DNA from: JAWLDV01 sp046537975
Lineage (GTDB): Bacteria; Desulfobacterota; Desulfobulbia; Desulfobulbales; SURF-16
Length of the DNA stretch: 6,467 nucleotides
NCBI GenBank assembly: GCA_046537975.1
Contig: JBKHJR010000090.1
Coordinates: 1-6,467 of the forward strand
Direction of reading: 5' to 3'
Part shown: positions 1 through 5,155 of the stretch, piece by piece
Layout: every line of letters begins with the position of its first letter
How positions within the stretch are numbered: position 1 is the stretch's first letter
Made by a program: the position numbers and the translations under genes
The notes under the pieces: model-generated
Seen by the model: only the letters and a program-made list of their open reading frames with translations
Told to the model about the DNA's origin: nothing
Databases searched by the model: none

Positions 1-698
1 ATATAAACATCGGTATCAATGACTTGTCCGGACTTTGCCTGCACCGGGGCATCTTCGTAATGAAGAATGCCGTCTTTTTCCAGTGTCTGGGATATTTCCT
101 GAATGGTCCCGATATCCTTGGGAAAACCGATATATACCAACCCTTTTCCGATGAGCTCATCCGGACTATAACCCAGCATTTTCTCGATAGCGGGATTCGC
201 ATGGGTTATCTTGCCTCCACCTTTTTCCAGAAGCAGTATTCCGTCATTGGCGGTCTCAAAAAGTCGCCTGTAGCGTTCTTCAGACTCTGACAGCTGGTCT
301 TCCGCTCGTTGGCGTGCGGTGATGTCTTCTATGGCAAGGAGGATAAGCCGCTGTTTTCCAGAACCTTTTTGAATTTCCCGGGCATTGAAAAGCATGGTGC
401 GCCTACCGATGTCGGCAAATTCGTGTTCTACCTCGTAGTCATCAAGGGTTGTTTTTTGGGGAAGGATGTTTTCAAGCAGTTGGCGCAGTTCCGGAATGTC
501 CCACTGTTGGTTGCCCAGGTCATAGATAAGCCGGCCAACGGTCTCTTCAGGCTTTAGCTGGAAAACATCATAAAAGGAACGACTGGCTGAAATCACCCTG
601 AAGTCTTGATCCAGAACGACCAAGGGCTCACGCACGGCGTTGATGAAACTCTCGGCGTATTCAAGAATATCATCTTTGGGGGTTTTAGAATCAGCCAT
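1..698 (-). CDS. Tandem PAS-domain signalling protein, N-terminal part
   Basis: The first 232 residues are visible; the C-terminus lies beyond the left edge. Reading from the ATG at 696-698, residues about 14-126 form a PAS domain ending in a PAC-like segment with EDITARQRAED, and a second PAS domain starts near residue 141 (SEERYRRLFETANDGILLL, then ANPAIEKMLGYSPDELIGK). I see no signal peptide or membrane segment, so the visible part is probably cytoplasmic. The start is supported by AAAGG at 705-709, six bases upstream of the ATG. Tandem PAS modules of this type usually precede a histidine kinase or a GGDEF/EAL output, but the output domain is not in the window, so the enzymatic role is unknown. 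The gene appears to have its own promoter and is separated from the EAL relic upstream by about 180 bp. Confidence 0.85.
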   Translation of the reverse strand, partial: MADSKTPKDDILEYAESFINAVREPLVVLDQDFRVISASRSFYDVFQLKPEETVGRLIYDLGNQQWDIPELRQLLENILPQKTTLDDYEVEHEFADIGRRTMLFNAREIQKGSGKQRLILLAIEDITARQRAEDQLSESEERYRRLFETANDGILLLEKGGGKITHANPAIEKMLGYSPDELIGKGLVYIGFPKDIGTIQEISQTLEKDGILHYEDAPVQAKSGQVIDTDVY

Positions 699-760
699 TT
701 TTTGCCTTTAAATTTTTTTGTAGCCTTTAAAACCTATTTTAGCTGGAGGCTCTGTCCTTT

Positions 761-790
761 ATAATAGCAATAAGCCCCAGAGCCTGGCAA
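761..790 (-). promoter_or_regulatory. Putative sigma70 promoter of the PAS-domain gene
   Basis: On the minus strand TTGCCA (785-790) is followed after 18 bp by TATTAT (761-766), each matching the sigma70 consensus at five of six positions. Transcription would start near 754, giving a leader of roughly 55 nt before the ATG. A 7-bp AT-rich dyad (789-795 with 803-809) abuts the -35 box and could be an operator, which is speculative. Prediction is by eye only. Confidence 0.4.
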
Positions 791-876
791 AAGTACTAAG
801 TATACTTTTAATATAACACTGGGATAGGTGGTTTGTAAAAACAGGGAAAAGTTGAACGTAATTCCTGTCGAACTGA

Positions 877-1101
877 TTAGTTAGTGTCCAACCATTCTTC
901 GAATTCTTCCACCGGCATCGGCCGAGCGAAGAGATAGCCCTGATAGGCATCACACTGATATTTTTCCAGATAGGCCCTCTGCTCTTCGGTCTCGACCCCT
1001 TCGGCGACGACCTGAAGTCCCAGCGAGTGGCCCATGGCGATAATCGCGCGAACAATTGCCGAGTCATGCTTGGAATGAGCGATATCCCGTACAAAAGAAT
1101 T
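877..1101 (-). pseudogene. C-terminal relic of an EAL-domain c-di-GMP phosphodiesterase
   Basis: This frame encodes 74 residues ending at a TAA (877-879). It reads SFVRDIAHSKHDSAIVRAI, then VVAEGVETEEQ, then YQGYLFARPMPVEEFEEWL, which is the unmistakable last third of an EAL domain. The EGVE glutamate and the QGYLFARPMP loop are present. The EAL signature itself, the DDFGTGYSS region and the KID motif are missing, against roughly 240 residues for a full domain, so it cannot be catalytic. The frame stays open upstream to a TGA at 1168-1170, but residues from 1102-1167 are not clearly EAL-like and no good start with a ribosome site is visible. It lies directly behind the GGDEF/HD-GYP gene, so it is either a scar of deletion or an insertion that removed most of a neighbouring phosphodiesterase gene. 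Confidence 0.8.
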
Positions 1102-1171
1102 ATAACTTGGAGTTGGTATTGTTTTCTGCTCGAGAGCTGGACTACTGATGGGACATAGCCGTATGTATCAA

Positions 1172-3409
1172 TCATTCCGAATCAAGCTCTTGCAAACTCT
1201 GTATGAACTGCTCCACCAGATCCGGATCGAACTGGATGCCCGCGAAACGACGTAATTCCGCGATCGCCTCCTCGCTGGACATGGCCTGTCTATAAGGCCT
1301 GTCGTTGGTCATGGTGTCGTAAGAGTCGGCAATGGCGATTATCCGACAGGGCAAGGGGATCTCCTCGCCATGCAGCCCCAGGGGATAGCCTTGTCCGTCC
1401 CATCGCTCGTGGTGCTTGAGGATCCAGTCCGCTATCGGCTCCAAATCGGGCACGGACTGGGCGATGCGCCTCCCGATCTCGCTATGTTGCCGCATCTCCT
1501 GCCATTCCTCTTCCGTCAATGGACCGGGCTTGAACAGGATACGGTCCGGAATGCCTACCTTGCCCAGATCGTGGAACTGGGCGAGCAATCGCAGATCGTT
1601 GAACTCGTCCTCAACCATGCCTGCAGAGCGGGCCAGGGAAAGCACCAGATCCTGCAGCCGCTTGCTGTGTCCCTCGGTGATGAAGTCCCTGGCGTTCAGG
1701 GCGTGGGTCAGGGCCTTGATAGCGGCGCTACGGCCGCTGTCCTTACGCTGCGTCTTTTCCCGGTACATGCGATTGTCCGCCTCGCGGAACAGTTCCTGCA
1801 TATCCGCCGCACCCTCACTGCTCAGGGAGAAACCTATGGAGAGGGAGAGAGGGATTCCAGCTTCCTGATTGTTGTATTCCTCCACGGAATCTCGCAGGCG
1901 CCTGACCATCCTTTCCAGAATGCTCCGATCCGCATTGGGAACCAACACAGCGAATTCGTCGCCTCCGACGCGGGCGATGATGTCGCTGGAACGGAAAGTA
2001 TTCCGCAGGATATCGGCTGTGTGCTTGAGCAGCTCATCCCCGGCTTGGTGACCCAGGGTATCGTTGATGAACTTCAGCCCGTCCAGATCGCAGACGACAA
2101 TGCCCAGAGGCATGTAGCGGGCGTTGGAAAGACGTTCCATTTCCGTCTCGAAAAAGTTGCGGTTGAAAAGATAGGTCAGGGAGTCTTGGAAACTCTGTCG
2201 CTGGAGCTTTTCCTCTGCCTCCTTGCGCTCTGTAATATCACGAAATCCCACCAGAAAGACGGTTTGCCCGTCCCATTGGGTCTCGCACGTAGACAGCTCC
2301 GCCACTCGGGCTTCCCCGTTTGCCCCAAGCAACTCGATCTCCGTATTCTCGTCCGTAGACAAGGGATATTCGAATTGCTCGCCGAGCAGCTCGTCCTTGC
2401 TACGGCCGAGCATGTCCGCGGCCGAAGGATTGAGGAAGAGGATGACTCCCTGCCGGTCCAGCACCATAATCCCTTCGGCATTTAACTCCACGAGGGTATC
2501 CAGCTTGTCGTGTGCTGCTTGCAGCCTCTGTTGGGCCTGACTGTGCTCGGCCACTTCTTCTTCCAGCTCTTTTTTCGCAGCCTCCAGCTGGGAAGTACGC
2601 TCACGCACCCGCTGGTCCAGCTCTGCGTTTAGTTGGATAATTTCCCCTCTTTCCTGTTTCAGTTTCAAGTATGTTTCCATCCTGAATAAACGCAGAATAT
2701 AGCCTGTGCTTACAAGGGCGACCACGGCGCATAAGGCCCGAAACACCTGTACAGGAAGCTGAAAAGTATCCAAAAAGGAATTGTAGTTGAGGACGGAGGC
2801 CGGCAGGAACCCGGCCTCAGGAACACATAACCCTCCAAGCAGTGAATAGAGCAAGAACGAAGCGGCGGCAGCATAAAAGGGAAGGTTGCTTCCCAGCCCG
2901 CCGATCGTATCCAGGTATACATGCCTGGACCAATAAAAGACTGTCCCGGTGAGAAATGCTCCGGGAAAGCCGAAACAGTACCTGGACCAGATGGCAAGAC
3001 CGCTCAAATAGTCTTGGCTGAGCAGGGCCCCGAAAAATACAACCGTTCCAAGCACTGGATAGATCCAAAGACCGAGGAAAATATTTGGCCAGGGCCGCCT
3101 CCCTGTTTTCTGGATATACAAGCGCAGCAAACGTCGACCGAATTCGAACAGGGGGATGTAAGAGATGAGCAGCAAAAAGGGGCCGACTGTTTGAATGGAT
3201 ATTGGCAACTCCTTGATTATGCCCCACATGTCCAGCCATTCGTTGAACCCGTGCAGTACACCGAATACACCTAGCCAAGGAATAACCGAAGGGAGATCCA
3301 AATCGCTTTCCGTGTGGGATTGAACCAAAATGGCCAGCCCCATGAAGAAAAAGGCTCCTCCATAGATGAAGAAAACGATATCCAGATGATTTTGAAAAAT
3401 TAGGTTCAT
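1172..3409 (-). CDS. Membrane-bound PAS-GGDEF-HD-GYP cyclic-di-GMP signalling protein
   Basis: This 745-residue protein likely both makes and degrades cyclic di-GMP at the inner membrane. About seven hydrophobic stretches (near residues 9-29, 41-57, 71-93, 109-130, 137-160, 174-195, 217-240) form an N-terminal membrane sensor that I cannot assign to a named family. A charged coiled coil follows (248-303), then a PAS domain (about 304-390, ending FRDITERKEAEE). The GGDEF domain (about 405-550) keeps DLDGLKFIND (441-450), GHQAGD (453-458), GGDEF (482-486) and an I-site RSSD (473-476) for product inhibition. The HD-GYP domain (about 560-735) keeps GHSKR (H581), HD (613-614), H642, HHERWDGQGYP (666-676) and D695. 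All signature residues are present, so both activities are plausible; which one dominates cannot be read. The ATG lacks a strong ribosome site nearby, with only CTG or ATT as in-frame alternatives upstream. Confidence 0.93.
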   Translation of the reverse strand: MNLIFQNHLDIVFFIYGGAFFFMGLAILVQSHTESDLDLPSVIPWLGVFGVLHGFNEWLDMWGIIKELPISIQTVGPFLLLISYIPLFEFGRRLLRLYIQKTGRRPWPNIFLGLWIYPVLGTVVFFGALLSQDYLSGLAIWSRYCFGFPGAFLTGTVFYWSRHVYLDTIGGLGSNLPFYAAAASFLLYSLLGGLCVPEAGFLPASVLNYNSFLDTFQLPVQVFRALCAVVALVSTGYILRLFRMETYLKLKQERGEIIQLNAELDQRVRERTSQLEAAKKELEEEVAEHSQAQQRLQAAHDKLDTLVELNAEGIMVLDRQGVILFLNPSAADMLGRSKDELLGEQFEYPLSTDENTEIELLGANGEARVAELSTCETQWDGQTVFLVGFRDITERKEAEEKLQRQSFQDSLTYLFNRNFFETEMERLSNARYMPLGIVVCDLDGLKFINDTLGHQAGDELLKHTADILRNTFRSSDIIARVGGDEFAVLVPNADRSILERMVRRLRDSVEEYNNQEAGIPLSLSIGFSLSSEGAADMQELFREADNRMYREKTQRKDSGRSAAIKALTHALNARDFITEGHSKRLQDLVLSLARSAGMVEDEFNDLRLLAQFHDLGKVGIPDRILFKPGPLTEEEWQEMRQHSEIGRRIAQSVPDLEPIADWILKHHERWDGQGYPLGLHGEEIPLPCRIIAIADSYDTMTNDRPYRQAMSSEEAIAELRRFAGIQFDPDLVEQFIQSLQELDSE

Positions 3410-3585
3410 AATAGCTTGAGTTAGCGACAGAACCTTATTTGTCTGTTTTCAAAGGTATATCTCCTTGGTGCTCTAAATCTTCTAAATTTGAAGTTTTCCT
3501 CCTAAGTATGTTAGCAAATAGATCGCAGTACAAAAAAGGGGTCTATCCGGATTTCCCAAAACATTAATTGATGGCACCCGAGGTA
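3410..3585. other. Intergenic region with no recognised gene
   Basis: No convincing coding region lies here. On the minus strand there are two purine-rich ribosome-site-like stretches, AGGAGG near 3498-3503 and AAGGAG near 3460-3465. The second is followed by a tiny TTG frame of five codons ending in TAA. Neither connects to the GGDEF/HD-GYP start in frame, because a TGA intervenes. A run of six A (T on the minus strand) occurs at about 3532-3538. The promoter for the GGDEF/HD-GYP gene must lie here or further upstream, but I cannot pick out a confident one. Confidence 0.4.
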
Positions 3586-3651
3586 GCTGAGATCTTTTGC
3601 TGCGAGAATGGGCTTTAAAAATTGCTTGTCGGAACAGCAAAAGATCTCAGC
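3586..3651. repeat. Perfect 17-bp inverted repeat with 32-nt spacer
   Basis: The left arm GCTGAGATCTTTTGCTG (3586-3602) and the right arm CAGCAAAAGATCTCAGC (3635-3651) are exact reverse complements, separated by 32 nt (3603-3634). No T-run follows either arm, so an intrinsic terminator is unlikely. The spacer does not encode anything recognisable. A remnant of insertion-element ends or a recombinase or regulator binding structure are the main options. Confidence 0.85.
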
Positions 3652-3659
3652 AAATTATA

Positions 3660-3724
3660 AAGTTCAGACTTGATCTGACAGACACTTGGTCAAAACTGGT
3701 AACTGTCAGATTAAGTCTGAACTT
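3660..3724. repeat. 22-bp inverted repeat (21/22), MITE-like, abutting the broken integrase
   Basis: The left arm spans 3660-3681 (AAGTTCAGACTTGATCTGACAG) and the right arm 3703-3724; the reverse complement of the right arm differs only by G to A at position 13. The spacer is 21 nt. No T-run follows on either strand. The stop codon of the truncated integrase (3725-3727) falls immediately outside the right arm, so this structure marks the break point. The size and symmetry resemble a miniature or internally deleted insertion sequence, but I see no transposase and no clear target-site duplication. Confidence 0.85.
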
Positions 3725-4135
3725 CTACATCAACAAAAAACTCATGTCCTGTCTTACAGAACTAGGGCCGACCGATTCCAGTCGGCAATCCCGGTAGGAC
3801 GTAATATCGGCGGGTTTTACCCCTTTCAGTGTCCGTCCCTGAAAATGTCTGGCCAACCTGCTCTGGATTTCCCAATCCAATCTCCTGGTGTTAGCCTTCT
3901 TGTTGTGGCCCACGGATATTACATACTTCTTCAGGGCTTCCAGGAAGTCCATGTCGTCTTCGGATACTTCGTCCGGCAGCGGCTCCCCTGCACGTAGCAG
4001 TCTTTCAGTCTCTTCCGCCCAGCTCCACGCCTCGGATTTTTTGTCAAATGTGGCGGTTTCCCTCCGCCCTTTGACATGGACTTGCGCCCGATAGACCGTC
4101 CCGTATTTCCCTTTTCTCGAAGTTACACTTGCCAT
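3725..4135 (-). pseudogene. Tyrosine recombinase (integrase), truncated before the catalytic domain
   Basis: The 136 residues match the N-terminal part of phage and island-type tyrosine recombinases. A basic arm-binding domain (about 1-50) has the typical opening MASVTSRKGKYGTVYRAQV and an aromatic/charged ATFDKKSEAWSWAEE segment. A SAM-like core-binding domain follows (about 60-136) with LARHFQGRTLKGVKPADIT and YRDCRLESVGPSSVRQDMS. Related enzymes are commonly 320-420 residues; the catalytic domain with the Arg-His-Arg-Tyr residues is entirely absent. The frame ends in a TAG next to the 22-bp inverted repeat, and nothing catalytic follows in any frame. Its start lies about 165 bp from the tRNA 3' end and it is transcribed away from it, the standard layout for an integrase at its attachment site. 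It could still bind its arm sites but cannot recombine. Confidence 0.88.
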
Positions 4136-4163
4136 CTCGAAACTATAGTTTTCCGGTATTATT

Positions 4164-4197
4164 TTTGGTGTAAAATTTGGTGTAATTTTTGGTGTAA
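4164..4197. repeat. Three tandem 10-bp repeats, probable integrase arm sites
   Basis: TTTGGTGTAA occurs at 4164-4173, 4176-4185 and 4188-4197, exactly every 12 bp, so the copies fall just over one helical turn apart. They sit between the integrase start and the tRNA 3' end, where arm-type binding sites of tyrosine recombinases are expected. They also overlap the likely integrase promoter region, which would allow autoregulation. The repeats are seen directly; the binding role is inferred. Confidence 0.75.
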
Positions 4198-4248
4198 ATG
4201 AGCTAATAAAAGGGAAAATAAGAAAAAATAAGGAGAAAGTAAAGACAT

Positions 4249-4293
4249 AAAAAAAGGGGTTTGAAAGCCTTGTGTGCGGCCTTCAAACCCCTT
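4249..4293 (-). terminator. Rho-independent terminator downstream of tRNA-Pro
   Basis: Read on the minus strand, a long stem pairs 4278-4293 with 4254-4269 (AAGGGGTTTGAA and TTCAAACCCCTT plus a GC-rich top with slight bulge). The stem closes over a short loop and is followed by seven T residues. It begins about 8 bp beyond the tRNA CCA end and would end the tRNA transcript before the integrase gene. Confidence 0.9.
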
Positions 4294-4300
4294 GTCTGCT

Positions 4301-4334
4301 TGGTCGGGACGAGAGGATTTGAACCTCCGACCCC
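4301..4334 (-). other. Probable attachment site in the 3' end of tRNA-Pro
   Basis: The T-arm, acceptor strand and CCA of the tRNA are the usual crossover target for integrases of this kind. The truncated integrase and the three arm-like repeats lie just beyond it in the expected order. The tRNA 3' end is intact. No second copy of this sequence is in the window, so the exact core and the far end of the element cannot be fixed. Confidence 0.45.
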
Positions 4335-4377
4335 CTGAACCCCATTCAGGTGCGCTACCAGTCTGCGCTACGTCCCG
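4301..4377 (-). tRNA. tRNA-Pro (anticodon GGG)
   Basis: The minus strand folds into a complete 77-nt cloverleaf. The acceptor CGGGACG pairs with CGTCCCG, the D-stem is GCGC/GCGC with a GG-containing loop, and the anticodon stem CCTGA/TCAGG encloses ATGGGGT, giving anticodon GGG. The T-stem GGAGG/CCTCT (one G-U pair) encloses TTCAAAT. The discriminator is A and the CCA end is encoded. It reads CCC and CCU codons. It follows the regulator gene by about 110 bp, probably has its own promoter, and its 3' end appears to be the integration site of the adjacent element. Confidence 0.97.
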
Positions 4378-4388
4378 TTTTTTTGCTA

Positions 4389-4425
4389 CTGTCAACTGAC
4401 AGCCGGGTAAATACTGCCTCCGGCT
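4389..4425 (-). other. Two overlapping dyads in the tRNA-Pro 5' leader
   Basis: CTGTCA (4389-4394) and TGACAG (4397-4402) form one short dyad. AGCCGG (4401-4406) and CCGGCT (4420-4425) form a second with a 13-nt loop. They share two bases, so the RNA forms would compete. They lie between the putative promoter and the mature tRNA and are not followed by a T-run, so they look like leader structure or an operator rather than a terminator. Confidence 0.4.
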
Positions 4426-4436
4426 TTCGAACTATC

Positions 4437-4465
4437 TACTTAGCAGCTGCAGCCGCTCCTGTCAA
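4437..4465 (-). promoter_or_regulatory. Putative tRNA-Pro promoter
   Basis: A perfect -35 hexamer TTGACA (4460-4465) is followed after 17 bp by TAAGTA (4437-4442), a poor -10 match. The -35 lies in the loop of a 6-bp hairpin (GCCGCT/AGCGGC, 4452-4470) that follows the regulator gene. Transcription would begin about 50-55 bp before the mature tRNA. Confidence 0.4.
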
Positions 4466-4489
4466 GCGGCATTTACTTTTGCGGCAAGC

Positions 4490-4837
4490 TTAATCACCCT
4501 CTTCCAGGAATCTTTTCAGCTGGTGGAGATCGCTCTTTACCTTTTTTATCATCTCCCCCTCATTCCGAGCTTTCTCATTCTGCGCTTTCGGGGCGGTCCG
4601 CCCCTCCTCCAGAACCTTTTTGGCCCCGGCTATGGTAAGGCCGTCCTCCTTGAGCAGCTTGTTAATCCTGAGGATATTTTCTATATCGGCCTTCCGGTAC
4701 AGCCTCTGTTTTGATCTGGCCCGGCGGGGTTTTATAAAGCGTTTGAATTCATTTTCCCAGTAGCGGAGAACATGCTGTTTAAGACCCGTTATTTCACATA
4801 CCTCGCTGATTTTGAAGTACTGTTTATCCGGTATCAC
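4490..4837 (-). CDS. Small MerR-family transcriptional regulator
   Basis: A 115-residue DNA-binding protein. Residues about 6-27 (YFKISEVCEITGLKQHVLRYW) are the MerR winged helix-turn-helix, with the RLYRKADIENI wing at 45-55 and LLKEDGLTIAGAKKVL at 61-76, typical of MerR recognition domains. A short charged helix (about 95-113) may support dimerisation. There are no cysteines in a metal-binding pattern, and the protein is too short for a separate effector domain, so its signal is unknown. The start is GTG at 4835-4837, two codons after the ihfA stop and in the same frame; the in-frame TGA rules out a longer start. The ribosome site is weak, suggesting translation coupled to ihfA. In related genomes a gene of this kind commonly follows ihfA, but its targets are not established from sequence. 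Confidence 0.92.
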   Translation of the reverse strand: MIPDKQYFKISEVCEITGLKQHVLRYWENEFKRFIKPRRARSKQRLYRKADIENILRINKLLKEDGLTIAGAKKVLEEGRTAPKAQNEKARNEGEMIKKVKSDLHQLKRFLEEGD

Positions 4838-4843
4838 TTGACA

Positions 4844-5155
4844 TCAGGATGAATTGACTATTCCCCTCAACCTCTTGCTGGCTTTAAAGGTGACGGTGCC
4901 TCTTTCTGCGATTTCCACTGACTCGCCGGTCTTGGGGTTGCGCCCCGGACGGGGTGCCTTGTGATGAACATTAAAGGTCCCGAAGCCAACCAGCTTGATC
5001 TGCTCCCCCTGAGACAGGGTGTCCTTCAAGCAGCCCAGCACCTCATCGATAATCTCCCGCGATACATTATGGGAAAAACCGAGTCTGTCACTAAGGTCAT
5101 CTGCCAGATCCTTTCTGGTAAAATTCTTTTTACCCTTATCACTGTTATTCTTCAC
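4844..5155 (-). CDS. ihfA: Integration host factor alpha subunit
   Basis: A 103-residue HU/IHF-family protein that, with IhfB, bends DNA sharply and assists transcription, replication and site-specific recombination. After a short basic tail come TRKDLADDLSDRLGFS (helical dimer region), IKLVGFGTF (51-61) and the DNA-intercalating arm GRNPKTGE (71-78), with a C-terminal VTFKASKRLR. I chose the GTG at 5153-5155 because AGGGG lies 7 bases upstream; an in-frame TTG at 5168-5170 would add five residues but has no ribosome site. The gene overlaps the end of pheT by 11 bp, placing its ribosome site inside pheT and implying coupled translation. The pheT-ihfA pairing favours the alpha subunit over HU; sequence alone separates these paralogues less firmly. 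Confidence 0.92.
   Translation of the reverse strand: MKNNSDKGKKNFTRKDLADDLSDRLGFSHNVSREIIDEVLGCLKDTLSQGEQIKLVGFGTFNVHHKAPRPGRNPKTGESVEIAERGTVTFKASKRLRGIVNSS

Noticed and set aside
24..557. Two plus-strand open frames of 88 and 82 residues
   Set aside because: They are antisense to a continuous minus-strand tandem-PAS reading frame that has a good start and ribosome site.
759..1175. 138-residue minus-strand frame beginning in an ATGA overlap with the GGDEF/HD-GYP stop
   Set aside because: It is out of frame with the recognisable EAL relic it covers, and its translation has no domain-like character.
1370..2485. 371-residue plus-strand open frame
   Set aside because: It lies antisense to the conserved PAS, GGDEF and HD-GYP coding sequence and has no recognisable domain; it is a shadow frame from codon bias.
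3660..3724. Reading the 22-bp inverted repeat as an intrinsic terminator
   Set aside because: Neither strand shows a T-run after the stem, and the 21-nt loop is large for a terminator.
3597..3797. 66-residue plus-strand frame across the inverted repeats
   Set aside because: It spans repeat arms and the antisense of the integrase, with no ribosome site and no domain.
4164..4197. A CRISPR array or replication iterons
   Set aside because: The units are only 10 bp with 2-bp spacing, three copies, with no cas or rep gene nearby; integrase arm sites fit the context better.
4159..4395. 78-residue minus-strand frame covering the tRNA
   Set aside because: It runs through the tRNA, its terminator and the direct repeats (the repeated LHQ residues are just those repeats), so it is not a gene.
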